A stretch of 64,000 nucleotides of DNA from Jatrophihabitans sp035642535 (GCA_035642535.1 DASQSE010000124.1:85228-149227), one strand, 5' to 3'. Counted from the stretch's first letter, positions 54,065-62,739 are shown. Notes: generated by a model from the sequence alone, not told the origin. A program made the numbers and translations.

Positions 54065-54943
54065 TCAGGCTGCCCTCTCCGTTCCCGCGTCGGCCCGATT
54101 CAGGATCCGGGTCACGAAGGTGTGCACGATGTGCCGCTTGTACTCCGCGCTGCCCCGGTGGTCGCTGCGTGGGCGGGCTGCTTCGGCGGCCGCCGCGGCG
54201 GCTTGCTCGATCGAGGTTTCGGTCAGCGCTGCACCGACCAGCGCGCCGGCGGCGTCCGCGGCGTCGATGGTCGAGCTGCCGACGCCGGTAAGCGCGATGC
54301 CGGCGCGCAGGACCTGCCGGTCGGCGCTCAGCTCCAGCGCCACCGCGACGCCGACGGTCGCGAAGTCGCCGACGCGCCGCTCCAGCTTGAGATAGCCGCC
54401 GGCCCGTTCGCCCTGCGCGGGCGGGATGACGGCCTCCACCGCGACCTCGTCGAAGTCGAGCACGTTCTGGAACGGTCCGCTGACGAAGTCGCCCACCGGG
54501 ATGCTGCGGCGGCCGTTCGGCCCGACGGCGACGACGTGCCCGCCGAGTGCCGTGACGACGGAGGCCCAGTCGCCCTGCGGGTCGGCGTGGCAGAGCGAGC
54601 CGACCAGCGTGCCGCGATTGCGGACGAGTGGGTCCGCGATCAGCGGGGCCGCGGCGGCCATCGTGGGCTGCTGGTCGGGCAGCAGCGCCGAGTGCTCGAG
54701 GTCGGCATGCCGGCACAGCGCGCCGATCCGCAGCGTGCCGTCCGCCTCCCTCCGGTGGAAGTCCAGGTCGGGGAGGTTGTTGATGTCGACGAGCAGTTCG
54801 GGCGCGGCGAAGCGCAGCTTGAGCAGCGGGACGAGGCTCTGTCCGCCCGCGAGCACCTTCGCCTCGCCCGCGCCGTCATGGAGTAGGCCGATCGCCTCGT
54901 CCAATGTGCGGGGTGCTTCGTAGCCGAACCGGGACGGGTACAT
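54065..54943 (-). CDS. coxM: CO dehydrogenase FAD-binding medium subunit
   Basis: A 292-residue FAD subunit: LAGGQSLVPLLKLRFA at the first FAD site, then VRNRGTLVGSLCHADPQGDWASV at the second, with ERRVGDFATVGVAVAL in the C-terminal domain. The ATG at 54943 overlaps the stop of the small upstream gene (TGATG); a GTG one codon earlier is possible. It oxidises the iron-sulfur subunit and passes electrons to quinone. It is first of the M-S-L set. Confidence 0.95.
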   Translation of the reverse strand: MYPSRFGYEAPRTLDEAIGLLHDGAGEAKVLAGGQSLVPLLKLRFAAPELLVDINNLPDLDFHRREADGTLRIGALCRHADLEHSALLPDQQPTMAAAAPLIADPLVRNRGTLVGSLCHADPQGDWASVVTALGGHVVAVGPNGRRSIPVGDFVSGPFQNVLDFDEVAVEAVIPPAQGERAGGYLKLERRVGDFATVGVAVALELSADRQVLRAGIALTGVGSSTIDAADAAGALVGAALTETSIEQAAAAAAEAARPRSDHRGSAEYKRHIVHTFVTRILNRADAGTERAA

Positions 54944-55197
54944 CACTCACCCGTGTCTCGGGGCGCGGCGGAGGCCGGGTCGGGGATGGCGACGGGCAGC
55001 CCATCGCCGGTCGGATCCGGACGTGGCTGCTGGTGTGGCGGCCAGGGCCCGGGCACGGGCTGGCCCGCCACCTTGAGGTACTCCATGAGCTCGGGCCAGG
55101 CCCAGACGGTCGGGCTCTTGCCTTCCTTCGGCGTGTGCTCCACCAATTCGTAGAGCCGGGGATTGCCGCGGCTGTGCCCGTCGGACTCGATCCGCAT
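54943..55197 (-). CDS. Unknown small protein leading the cox operon
   Basis: An 84-residue protein: MRIESDGHSRGNPRLYELVEHTPKEGK, then PTVWAWPELMEYLKVAGQPVPGPWPPHQQPRPDP and an acidic-poor tail. No family recognised. The stop overlaps the coxM ATG, so it is co-translated with the CO dehydrogenase. The Pro-rich second half is probably unstructured. It may be a small accessory or a leader peptide-like protein; the ATG at 55197 is a guess, as the frame extends upstream. Confidence 0.6.
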   Translation of the reverse strand: MRIESDGHSRGNPRLYELVEHTPKEGKSPTVWAWPELMEYLKVAGQPVPGPWPPHQQPRPDPTGDGLPVAIPDPASAAPRDTGE

Positions 55198-55409
55198 CGT
55201 GATCGTGACCCTTCGTCGGGACGGGCCTCGACTGCCGGCACAGCCCGTCTGCGCGTCATCGTCGTCTCCGTCCGGCGGGCCGCGCAAGACCCACAACCTC
55301 GAACAACACGACGCAAGGCGGCTAAAGCGATTAAGTGATCGGCGGTCGCGCAGCCGGCGGCGGGCGACATACGCTGGGCCCAGCAACTCTGCGCCGAAGG
55401 GAGCCGGAC
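55198..55409. promoter_or_regulatory. Divergent control region of the cox locus
   Basis: A 212-bp gap between the minus-strand cox operon and the plus-strand accessory genes. The stretch CGGCTAAAGCGATTAAGTGATC (around 55319-55340) is the most A/T-rich patch and a candidate promoter. GAAGGGAG before the GTG at 55410 is a good ribosome binding site. I find no copy here of the GTGGTYA motif seen upstream of coxL. Confidence 0.5.
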
Positions 55410-55676
55410 GTGGCAGGGTCCCGCTCTGAAGAGACGCTCGACGTGCTGCGCGAGATCTGGCAGGCAACCGGCCAGCGCGCCGAAGACGTCGAAGCGGCCT
55501 GTGGTCCACAGCGTGCCTGCAAGAGCACGTCGGCCGTGGGCTTCGACGGCATGGTCGGCGCGGACGGTGATCTGCACAGGGCATGGCGCGCGAAGCTCGA
55601 GCGCGAGGGCAAGCTGCGGCCGGACTCCGGCTCGGTGCGCGCGCTGGTGTTCGGCGCCGACGACCCCTCAGGCTGA
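55410..55676 (+). CDS. Unknown small protein upstream of coxD
   Basis: An 88-residue protein: SEETLDVLREIWQATGQRAEDVEAACGPQRACKSTSAVGFDGMVGADGDLHRAWRAKLEREGKLRPDSG. It is helical, with two Cys. No family recognised. The GTG at 55410 is preferred because of the GAAGGGAG before it; a longer GTG start at 55335 is possible. It precedes coxD by 8 bp and is probably co-transcribed with it. Confidence 0.6.
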   Translation: MAGSRSEETLDVLREIWQATGQRAEDVEAACGPQRACKSTSAVGFDGMVGADGDLHRAWRAKLEREGKLRPDSGSVRALVFGADDPSG

Positions 55677-55684
55677 ATCGCGCG

Positions 55685-56578
55685 ATGACCGAAAGCCCCC
55701 TGTCGGCCGCACCGCAGTCGGTGGCCGAGCTGATCGAGGTGCTCCGCGGCGGCCGGTATCTCGCCGACCGTGGACTGGCAACGGCGGTGTTCGTCGCGCT
55801 CACACTGGACCGCCCCTTGCTGGTCGAGGGCGAGGTCGGCGTCGGCAAGACCGAGATCGCCAAGGCCCTCGCCGCCGTGTTCGGTCGCGAGTTGATCAGG
55901 CTGCAGTGCTATGAGGGCATCGACACCACGCAAGCGCTGTACGAGTGGGACTACGCGCGCCAGATGCTGCACATCCGCGCGCTGTCCGAGCAGCGACTGG
56001 CCGACGAGCAGGCGGTCGACAAGCTGTTCGGCCCGAAGTTCCTGCTCGAGCGGCCGCTGCTGGCCGCCGTTCGCGCCGGCGAACGCGCTGTGCTGCTCAT
56101 CGACGAGGTCGATCGCGCGGACGACGAGTTCGAGGCGTTCCTGCTCGAGGTGCTCTCCGACTTCCAGATCTCGATCCCCGAAGTCGGCACGATCCGCGCC
56201 GAGCACCCGCCGCTCGTCGTCCTCACCTCCAACCGCACGCGAGAGCTGCACGACGCGCTGAAGCGACGCTGCCTCTACCACTGGGTCGGCTACCCGGATG
56301 CCGAGCGCGAGATCGAGATCGTCTTGGTGCGCGCCCCCGGCGTCTCCGAGACGCTGACCCGCAAGGTCGTCGCCGCAGTCCACCGATTGCGGGAGCTGGA
56401 CCTGGTCAAGCCGCCCGGCGTTGCGGAGACGATCGACTGGGTGCGCACCCTCGATGTGCTCGGTGCCGATGAGCTGGACGTGGCCACCGCCGCGGACACG
56501 CTCGGGGCCGTCGTCAAGGAACGGGACGACCTCGACGTGGCCCGCGCCGCTCTCGACGAGATCACGTCCGGTGCCTGA
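55685..56578 (+). CDS. coxD: CoxD, MoxR-family AAA+ ATPase
   Basis: A 297-residue MoxR-type AAA+ ATPase: Walker A GEVGVGKTE (49-57), the Walker B LLIDEVDRAD region near 137, sensor 1 LTSNRTRELHDALKRRCLYHW. CoxD is the chaperone that uses ATP to help build the Cu-S-Mo site of CO dehydrogenase, with CoxE. The ATG at 55685 is supported by operon spacing. Its last 8 bp overlap coxE. Confidence 0.93.
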   Translation: MTESPLSAAPQSVAELIEVLRGGRYLADRGLATAVFVALTLDRPLLVEGEVGVGKTEIAKALAAVFGRELIRLQCYEGIDTTQALYEWDYARQMLHIRALSEQRLADEQAVDKLFGPKFLLERPLLAAVRAGERAVLLIDEVDRADDEFEAFLLEVLSDFQISIPEVGTIRAEHPPLVVLTSNRTRELHDALKRRCLYHWVGYPDAEREIEIVLVRAPGVSETLTRKVVAAVHRLRELDLVKPPGVAETIDWVRTLDVLGADELDVATAADTLGAVVKERDDLDVARAALDEITSGA

Positions 56579-57674
56579 CGAACTCGTCGACGTGCTCGTC
56601 GACTTCGCGCGCGTCCTGCGCGCGGACGGGCTCGCGGTGGGCTCTGGCGACGTGATCGCCTACACGTCGGCGGCCGCCGTCCTCGACCCGACCGATCTGC
56701 TCGATCTCTACTGGGCCGGCCGGACGAGCCTGGTCATCCGGCGCGAGGACGTCGCCACCTACGACGCCGCGTTTCGGCGGTTCTTCCTCGGCGGGCCGGC
56801 GCCGGCAGCCGAGCGGCTGGTGCTGAAACCACGCACCGTGCGGACGGTCGAGGCGGTGCTGACGCTTCCCGAAACCGAGCCCCAGGAGCCGGGTCGCGAG
56901 GACGAGGTCCGCGTCGGGCTACGTGCCTCTGACGCCGCCACGCTCAAACACAAGTCGTTCGCCGCGTGCACGCCGGAGGAGCTGGCCGCGCTGCGTCGGA
57001 TCATGCGGCGCATCCGGCTGATGCCGCCGCGCCGGCGGACCCGGCGGACCGTCGCCGCTCGCTCGGGTCGGATGCCGGACGTGCGACGGACGGTGCGCTC
57101 GTCGATGCGCATGCACGGTGAGCCTGTCGCGTTGCTCTGGCGCAGGCGCCGACTGCGGGTCCGGCCGCTCGTCCTGATCCTCGACGTCTCCGGGTCGATG
57201 GCGGACTACTCGCGCAGCCTGCTGCAATTCGCGTACTCGGCGCGGCGCGCTGCCGTGCGCGTCGAGGTGTTCTGCTTCGGCACCCGGCTGACCCGCATCA
57301 CCCGCGAGCTCACCCGTCGGCAGCCCGACGCGGCGCTGACCGACGCCGCGGCGGCGGTGTTCGACTGGGACGGCGGCACGCATATCGGGAAGTCGCTCGA
57401 CGCGTTCGTCCGAAACTTCGCGCGGCGCGGGCTGTCGCGCGGCGCGGTGGTCGTCATCTGTTCCGACGGCCTGGACCGCGGCGAACCCGCGGTGCTCAGC
57501 AAGGCGATGGAACAGCTGTCGCGGCTCAGCCACCGGATCGTGTGGGTGAACCCGCACGGCGCGGCCGGCGCAGTGGGGATGCGCGCCGCCGAGCCGTACA
57601 TCGACCTCGTGCTGTCCGGGCACGACCTGTCCAGCCTCGCGGAGCTGGCTGCCGAACTCCCGCGCCTGGGGTAG
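56571..57674 (+). CDS. coxE: CoxE, VWA-domain maturation partner
   Basis: A 367-residue VWA-CoxE family protein. The N-terminal half is helical with a run of arginines (MPPRRRTRRTVAARSGRMPDVRRTVRSSMR). The VWA domain starts at about 200 with the MIDAS DVSGSM (near 205). Later come CFGTRLTRITREL and the GGTHIGKSL block that completes the metal site. It pairs with CoxD in CO dehydrogenase cofactor assembly. The GTG at 56571 overlaps coxD by 8 bp, a strong sign of coupling. Confidence 0.93.
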   Translation: MPDELVDVLVDFARVLRADGLAVGSGDVIAYTSAAAVLDPTDLLDLYWAGRTSLVIRREDVATYDAAFRRFFLGGPAPAAERLVLKPRTVRTVEAVLTLPETEPQEPGREDEVRVGLRASDAATLKHKSFAACTPEELAALRRIMRRIRLMPPRRRTRRTVAARSGRMPDVRRTVRSSMRMHGEPVALLWRRRRLRVRPLVLILDVSGSMADYSRSLLQFAYSARRAAVRVEVFCFGTRLTRITRELTRRQPDAALTDAAAAVFDWDGGTHIGKSLDAFVRNFARRGLSRGAVVVICSDGLDRGEPAVLSKAMEQLSRLSHRIVWVNPHGAAGAVGMRAAEPYIDLVLSGHDLSSLAELAAELPRLG

Positions 57675-57683
57675 GACTGTCCC

Positions 57684-57959
57684 GTGCGATGGAGCGTCGG
57701 CGTGGCGGCGGAAGGCACCCGGCCGTTGAGCCGGGCCGAGGTTGTCGAGCTTGCCGACGCTGTCGCCGCGCACGGCGGGATCGCGTCGGGCATCGGCACG
57801 CGACGCTTCGGCGCGACTCTCCTGATCGAAGCGCCGACCGAGGACGAGGCGGTTTCCCGAGCGCGATCATTGTTCGTCGACGCGTCCGCGCGGGCCGGGC
57901 TGCCGCCGGCACCGATCGTCGAGGTCGACGCGGTCAACGAGGACGACGAGCTCGGATGA
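57684..57959 (+). CDS. Unknown small protein after coxE
   Basis: A 91-residue protein: VRWSVGVAAEGTRPLSRAEVVELADAVAAHGGIASGIGTRRFGATLLIEAPTEDEAVSRARSLFVDAS. It has a beta-alpha-beta-beta-alpha look, like a ferredoxin-like or ACT-type fold. The GTG start is 9 bp after coxE, and the TGA overlaps the next ATG (ATGA). Not recognised; it may be an accessory protein of the locus or just an operon neighbour. Confidence 0.75.
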   Translation: MRWSVGVAAEGTRPLSRAEVVELADAVAAHGGIASGIGTRRFGATLLIEAPTEDEAVSRARSLFVDASARAGLPPAPIVEVDAVNEDDELG

Positions 57960-58402
57960 TCAGGTTGGGCTCGCTGGCCGGCTACCCGTTCGAGGGGCCG
58001 CGGCTGCTCGCCGGTTGGACGCCTCCGTCGACCGCGGCGGTGTACGCGATCCTGTGCCGGCCGTCGGTCGATACCCGACCTGACGAATACGCCGTGATCG
58101 ACGTCGACCACAGCGACGACCTGGCTGCCGAGCGCTTCCCGTTCCGCCATCCGCGGGCCGCGTGTTGGATCCGCCGGGCGGGGGACCGGTGGCAGGTCTA
58201 CATCTGCACGTACGAAGTGCCAGGTGGGCTGCGGTCGCATCGCGAGCAGATTGCACGTGAGCTGAACTCGATCTACCGGCCCGGCTGCGCGGACGAGCGT
58301 TACACACCCCAATGGAAGCCCGAGTGGATCGGCGATTACGAAGCGCCCACGACCGGGCCGCTCACGACGACCCGCCGCGCCGACGGCGAACCGCCTGACT
58401 GA
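57956..58402 (+). CDS. Unknown protein after coxE, possibly GIY-YIG-like start
   Basis: A 148-residue soluble protein. The sequence FEGPRLLAGWTPPSTAAVYAILCR followed by VDHSDDLAAERFPFRHPRAACWIRRAGDRWQVYICTYEVPGG has the strand pattern of GIY-YIG-type domains, but no catalytic set is evident. The end YTPQWKPEWIGDYEAPTTGPLTT is a distinct conserved-looking block. The ATG at 57956 overlaps the previous stop. Its 3' end overlaps the convergent aminotransferase gene by 41 bp. Function unknown. Confidence 0.75.
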   Translation: MIRLGSLAGYPFEGPRLLAGWTPPSTAAVYAILCRPSVDTRPDEYAVIDVDHSDDLAAERFPFRHPRAACWIRRAGDRWQVYICTYEVPGGLRSHREQIARELNSIYRPGCADERYTPQWKPEWIGDYEAPTTGPLTTTRRADGEPPD

Positions 58403-59504
58403 CTGCGTCGACGGTGCGCTGCACGTGTTCCTCGCTCGTGTAGACGTGGGTGGCGACGCGGAGCAACGTACGTCCCGAGGGTGCGGCGCCCACCCACGCG
58501 CGAATCCGGGCGGCGTCGAGGGTCGCGCGGAGGCTCTCCGGTGTGACGCCGGGGACGCGGAACGCTCTGAACCGAGGTGCCACCAACGGCCGGGCTCCGG
58601 TCGGCTCGAGGTCGCACGCAGTGAGGCGCTGCGAGAGAAGGTCTGCCATCCGTTCGGCGTCGACGAGCAGCCCGCTCGCCTGCCAGGTGCGCCACTGTCC
58701 GAGCGCGACGGAGAAGCACAGGGCCGGTGTCGGATCCCACGTGCCGCGCCACGCGAAGCGATCGGCGAACCCCTCGTCCCAGTGCACGGCGACCATCGCC
58801 GGACGCAATAGGTCGCGCAGTTCGTCGACGGCATGGAGAAAGCCGAGCGGTCGCGGAACCGGCAGCCACTTGTGCAGCGTGCCGTAGACGACGGAGGCGC
58901 CGAAGTCGGTCACGCCGAAATCGACGTGCCCGGGACCATGTGCGGCATCGACAACCATGATCGCGCCGCGCTCCGACGCCCATTGCCCGATCCGCTGGAC
59001 CGGCAGGACGAGCGCGGTGGACGACGTGACGAGGCTGGCCACGACGACGTCGAGTCCGCCGCTGACCTGTCGCTCGAACTCGTGCAGGACCTCGTCGGGC
59101 GAATCGACCGGATTGTCGAGGTGCACCAGCTGAACGGATCCACCGTGACCGGCGGTCGCAACCTGCCACGCGCGAATCACCGATGGGTATTCGGTGTCGG
59201 ACATCGCGACGCGCAACCGGCGATGGCGACCCATCGACGACGCCACCGCCGATGACGCTTCGGTGGCATTCATGGTCAACGCGAAGCTCTCTGGCGGGGC
59301 GGCCAGGAAGTCGGCCGCGGATGCCAGCTCGGCGAGCAGCTCCTCCCGCATCGAACCGGCGAGCAGACCTGCGGCGTCGCGCTCGATGCGTCTGCGGGTC
59401 TGCGCCGCGACGTCCAACATGTGGGTCGTCGGCACGCCGAACGACGCATGATTGAGCAGCACGATCTCGGGGTCGATCGGAAACTCCTCCGCGATCCCGG
59501 GCAT
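58362..59504 (-). CDS. Class V aminotransferase-fold protein
   Basis: A 380-residue fold-type I PLP protein of class V (isopenicillin-N-epimerase/cysteine desulfurase-like): LLNHASFGVPT opens it, D186 in VVDAAHGPGHVDF binds the ring nitrogen, and the PLP lysine is K212 in GTLHKWLPVPRPLG. The substrate is unknown; epimerase, desulfurase or lyase activity is possible. ATG at 59504 follows a GTG one codon earlier. Its 3' end overlaps the plus-strand gene tail to tail. Confidence 0.9.
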   Translation of the reverse strand: MPGIAEEFPIDPEIVLLNHASFGVPTTHMLDVAAQTRRRIERDAAGLLAGSMREELLAELASAADFLAAPPESFALTMNATEASSAVASSMGRHRRLRVAMSDTEYPSVIRAWQVATAGHGGSVQLVHLDNPVDSPDEVLHEFERQVSGGLDVVVASLVTSSTALVLPVQRIGQWASERGAIMVVDAAHGPGHVDFGVTDFGASVVYGTLHKWLPVPRPLGFLHAVDELRDLLRPAMVAVHWDEGFADRFAWRGTWDPTPALCFSVALGQWRTWQASGLLVDAERMADLLSQRLTACDLEPTGARPLVAPRFRAFRVPGVTPESLRATLDAARIRAWVGAAPSGRTLLRVATHVYTSEEHVQRTVDAVSQAVRRRRGGSS

Positions 59505-59539
59505 CACTGCAGCCTAGGCAGCGCGGCCGAGCATTGGCC

Positions 59540-59572
59540 GGCTACCTCCAGAGCCTCCCGCTGGAGGTAGCC
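59540..59572. terminator. Hairpin after the L,D-transpeptidase gene
   Basis: GGCTACCTCCA (59540-59550) and TGGAGGTAGCC (59562-59572) form a perfect 11-bp stem with an 11-nt loop. It lies about 120 bp after the L,D-transpeptidase stop and 35 bp before the aminotransferase start, on the same strand. It could be a terminator of the former or a regulatory hairpin of the latter; no T tract follows. Confidence 0.65.
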
Positions 59573-59690
59573 GTTGTGGTCGGAAAGCGCATCTTGCACT
59601 GCTGCAGCCGCGACCAACTGCCACACCACTGGTGTAATGCCGTGGAATCAGCCGGCACAAGAGGACTTTCGAACCGAACCGACGGCTTGC

Positions 59691-60281
59691 TCAGCGGATC
59701 ACTACGCGGGTGCCGATCCGGGCCCAGTGGTACAGGAACTTGATCGCCCGGTGCGGCATGTGGATGCAGCCGTGCGAACCCCGGGTGACGTAGTGCCGGC
59801 TGCCATAGGGCAACTTCTGCCAGCTCGCGTCGTGAAATCCGTACAGCGGTGCATCGAAGGGGATCCAGAACTTCACCGGGTAGGCGCCGCCGCTGGCTGG
59901 GTAGAGCACCGTGTTGCGGTTCAGGCCCTGGATTCGGAAGCGACCGCGTGGGGTCGCGTCGCCCCTCCGCGCTGTCGCACCGGTCGTGACGGCCGTGCTG
60001 AGCGCGGTGCGGTGCCGGGCACACAGCCAGACGTGCTGGGCGCGGATGCTCACCAGTACCCGTTGCGCCGCGGTGTTGTGCGCGCAATGGTTGCGCGCGG
60101 CGTGCCGGTTGGGTGCAGGGTGATGTCGGGTCTTGGGTGCGTCGAGTTCGGCAGCTGCTCTCGTCCGATCGGCGGCGTGCTGCGTGGCGGGCTGCGTGGC
60201 TCGTTCGAATGCGCTGCAGCCGGTGACCAACAGGGCAGCGGTCGCGAGGACGACCACCACGGCAGTTAGTCGCCGCGTCAT
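59691..60281 (-). CDS. L,D-transpeptidase lipoprotein (YkuD)
   Basis: A 196-residue exported lipoprotein: signal with lipobox LLVTGC (C22), a low-complexity His/Ala/Arg linker, then a YkuD domain with VTRGSHGCIHMPH, where C172 is the catalytic nucleophile. It is short for the family, without the Ig-like domains of mycobacterial Ldt proteins. It would make 3-3 cross-links or attach proteins to peptidoglycan. The gene is divergent from nothing; the acyltransferase gene ends 86 bp upstream on the same strand. Confidence 0.92.
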   Translation of the reverse strand: MTRRLTAVVVVLATAALLVTGCSAFERATQPATQHAADRTRAAAELDAPKTRHHPAPNRHAARNHCAHNTAAQRVLVSIRAQHVWLCARHRTALSTAVTTGATARRGDATPRGRFRIQGLNRNTVLYPASGGAYPVKFWIPFDAPLYGFHDASWQKLPYGSRHYVTRGSHGCIHMPHRAIKFLYHWARIGTRVVIR

Positions 60282-60367
60282 GTGTGGGAGAACTGGCTCC
60301 ACGACCTTTAGACGCCTTCCCACTTGCGCCGGTTGCCTAGGGCCGGCCGGACTGTTTCTCAACGCAC

Positions 60368-61555
60368 TTATCGGCTGAGCGTGGTGTCGCTTGAGACGAA
60401 GTGCGGCTTGGCCCAATTGCCGGCAAGGGTTCGGCGACCGAATCGGCCGTTCATCGCGCCGCGCAATGCGGCCCATCCTCGATGTCGCTGGAACGGAAGC
60501 TCGAACACGGACGCGAACAGCCAGGCGAAGCAGATGGTCAGGGGCAGGACTATCGCCGTCAGCACGAGGAAGGTCGCCGTGCCGGCGGCGACGTGGCCGA
60601 GCACGAGACCGTATGACACTGCGATCACGATCGGCGCGTGCGTCAGGTACAGGCTGTAGGAGAACGACCCGAGGCGGCGCAGCGGTCGGGTTTCGAGCAC
60701 ACGCGCGAGTGGCCGGGCGTGGGACGTCGCGAAAGCCGCGAGCAGGCAGCCGATCGCCGGCCCCCAGGCAAGATCGACCCAGAACAGATTTTCGTTCGTC
60801 CACGTTGCGCCCTTGACGCTGATCAGCGCGACCACGGGAACGGCTGCGGCCAGCGCATATCCGGCCCAGGGCCGGGCCCGCTGACGCTCGCTGGCCGTGA
60901 CGACGCCGGCGGCCAGCACACCTATCGCGAACAGCATCGCGAGGTCCGGGGTGTAGTTGACGAGCGTGTCGTTCGTGATTCCGACGTGCGGCCCCAGGGC
61001 GCCGACAGCCACTTCGACAGCGGCGACGACGGTGACCACCACGACCGTGTTCACGCGACGGATGAGCAGCAGCAACAGCGGAAGCAGCACGTAGAGCTGG
61101 GCCTCGACCGCGATCGACCAGAACGCGCGGTTCGGCGGGCCGGCCGGCACTGCGTTCTGCACGAGCAGTCCGTAGACGATGACCGACTTGCGATCGGGCA
61201 GCGGCTGTCCCGGCTGCGCGAGCACGTACCACGTCATCACCAGGCTGAATGCGAGCGCAGCCCAATACGGCGGCAGGATGCGCCACGCGCGGCGGCGCGC
61301 GAACTCCGTAACCGAGCCCAGCCGCCATCCCGAGCGCGCCGGGGCGAGGCCCAGCGAGAACCCGGACAGCACGATGAACACCACCACGGCGAAGCGCCCG
61401 TAGATGAACTCCGCAGCCCAGAACGGTGCATTGTCCGCCGGGAAACCCGGCCACGCGCGCAGGAAGATGTGGTTCAGCACCACGAACACGGCAGCGACGC
61501 CCCGTAACCCGTCCAGCCCGACGACGCGGCCCTGACGACGGTGCGGTGCTGCCAC
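60368..61555 (-). CDS. Acyltransferase 3 membrane protein
   Basis: A 395-residue membrane acyltransferase (OafA/NodX type) with about ten TM helices. It opens GLDGLRGVAAVFVVLNHIF with the conserved Arg and His, then has VVVFIVLSGFSLG and AFWSIAVEAQLYVLLP. It O-acylates sugars, antibiotics or wall polymers. No ATG is near; GTG at 61555 or TTG at 61591 are the candidates, and I use GTG. The last 30 residues are hydrophilic. The gene is divergent from the LapA-like gene. Confidence 0.85.
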   Translation of the reverse strand: MAAPHRRQGRVVGLDGLRGVAAVFVVLNHIFLRAWPGFPADNAPFWAAEFIYGRFAVVVFIVLSGFSLGLAPARSGWRLGSVTEFARRRAWRILPPYWAALAFSLVMTWYVLAQPGQPLPDRKSVIVYGLLVQNAVPAGPPNRAFWSIAVEAQLYVLLPLLLLLIRRVNTVVVVTVVAAVEVAVGALGPHVGITNDTLVNYTPDLAMLFAIGVLAAGVVTASERQRARPWAGYALAAAVPVVALISVKGATWTNENLFWVDLAWGPAIGCLLAAFATSHARPLARVLETRPLRRLGSFSYSLYLTHAPIVIAVSYGLVLGHVAAGTATFLVLTAIVLPLTICFAWLFASVFELPFQRHRGWAALRGAMNGRFGRRTLAGNWAKPHFVSSDTTLSR

Positions 61556-61690
61556 ACCAAGAAGTACGCGCCGCCGGAGAGCAGAGTTCAAGTCGCAGCG
61601 GCGCGGCGCTCGCAGGTGCGTGCTCGTCGCCGAATCCGGGTAAGCCCTGGTCACACGCCCTAACGGGCTTTCGGGTGCAGGAGGCACGTC

Positions 61691-62104
61691 ATGATCATCG
61701 TCGGATTCGTGCTCTTCGTGGCCGCCGTGGTGGTTGCTGCGGCGTTGATCGTGCAGAATCCCGCCACGGTGACCGTCCACGCGTTCAACCAGTCGTGGAA
61801 TGTCGACATGCGATGGCTGTTCGTCGCCGGGTTGGCGCTGACCGCGATCGCACTGCTCGGACTGGGGATGATGCGTCTCGGCGATGCGCGCTACGCGCGC
61901 CTTCGTCGCGAGCGCCGCGCGCTGAAGTCCGAGAACAAGCGGCTTACCCGGGCGGCCGAGGCGGAGCCCGGCGCTGCGAGCACACCACCGCGCCGCCGGT
62001 GGCGCAGTGGTCAGCAACCTGTTTCGACAGCGCCGTCGTCGCCGCGCCGCAGTCTCCGGGACCGGCTGGTTCCCAGGAAACAACCCGTGGCGCACGGCGA
62101 GTAG
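61691..62104 (+). CDS. LapA/DUF1049-domain membrane protein
   Basis: A 137-residue protein with two TM helices (about 3-22 and 42-62) joined by QNPATVTVHAFNQSWNVDMRW, the LapA (DUF1049) pattern. A basic, coiled stretch follows, RYARLRRERRALKSENKRLTRA, then a Ser/Pro/Arg-rich tail. In Gram-negatives LapA works in lipopolysaccharide assembly; in actinobacteria the role is unknown. The ATG has GGAGG 9 bp upstream. Repeat copy 5 lies 27 bp after the stop. Confidence 0.85.
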   Translation: MIIVGFVLFVAAVVVAAALIVQNPATVTVHAFNQSWNVDMRWLFVAGLALTAIALLGLGMMRLGDARYARLRRERRALKSENKRLTRAAEAEPGAASTPPRRRWRSGQQPVSTAPSSPRRSLRDRLVPRKQPVAHGE

Positions 62105-62131
62105 GTCATCGAGCTACGCCGCCTCTCCACT

Positions 62132-62182
62132 GTGATCAACAGGTCCGAAACGTCATCAGACGACGTTTCGGACCTGTTGATC
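62132..62182 (-). repeat. Dispersed palindrome family, copy 5 (near-perfect hairpin)
   Basis: GATCAACAGGTCCGAAACGTC pairs with GACGTTTCGGACCTGTTGATC with only a short 7-nt loop. This is the most perfect copy, with a stem of about 21 bp. It lies in the gap between the convergent LapA-like and stress-protein genes. The reverse complement shares ACGTC-TCTGATGACG with copies 1-3. Confidence 0.93.
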
Positions 62183-62223
62183 GGCGGGGCAGGGTGTCGG
62201 CGGTACTGCCGCCGGCGACTCGC

Positions 62224-62739
62224 TCAGGCTGCCGGGGTGAGCAGGCCGGCCTGCTGCAGGCTGTTGCGCGCGGCATCGACGACGCCGTTACGCGCCACCA
62301 GGTCGTAGCGCATCGCGACGAGTGTGCGCGCCGAGGCGAAGTCGCGGGCACCGCGCGTCGCGGCGTGGCCGAGGAAGCCGAACGACGCTCCCCAGGTGGC
62401 GCCCAAGGCCGCGCCCGCGACGAGCAGTCCGAGCCACGGGCCAGTCGCGAACATGGCCAGGAGCAGGCCGATCAGCAGACCGAACCAGGCCCCGCTCGCG
62501 GCGCCCGCGGCCGCGGCCCGGCCCTTCGTGAGTCGGCCGGTGACGCGCTCGACGAGGCGCAGATCCGACCCGATGATGTCGAGGTGCTCGACCGGGAAAC
62601 CGCCGTCGGACAGCCGATCGACGGCACGCTGGGCGTCCGCGTAGTCGTCGTAGCTGGCGACCGTGTTCCAGGCGGTATAGGCCGGGTCGAGGCGAGGCGG
62701 CGTGGCAAAAGCGGTGAACCGCGCGGCTGATGCGGTCAT
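62224..62739 (-). CDS. General stress protein 17M-like, glycine-zipper membrane protein
   Basis: A 171-residue protein. An N-terminal domain, SYDDYADAQRAVDRLSDGGFPVEHLDIIGSDLRLVERVTGRLTKGRAA, is the general stress protein 17M-like (YflT) domain. A glycine-zipper membrane part follows, AAGAASGAWFGLLIGLLLAMFATGPWLGLLVAGAALGATWGASFG. AAGGAGGC stands 6 bp before the ATG at 62739, which decides the start over an in-frame one upstream. Such proteins are sigma-B type stress proteins of unknown mechanism. Confidence 0.9.
   Translation of the reverse strand: MTASAARFTAFATPPRLDPAYTAWNTVASYDDYADAQRAVDRLSDGGFPVEHLDIIGSDLRLVERVTGRLTKGRAAAAGAASGAWFGLLIGLLLAMFATGPWLGLLVAGAALGATWGASFGFLGHAATRGARDFASARTLVAMRYDLVARNGVVDAARNSLQQAGLLTPAA

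Noticed and set aside
55685..57674. MoxR ATPase plus VWA pair as a stand-alone MoxR-VWA (defence or chaperone) system
   Set aside because: The CoxE-type VWA and the divergent form I cox operon make CoxD/CoxE the simpler reading.
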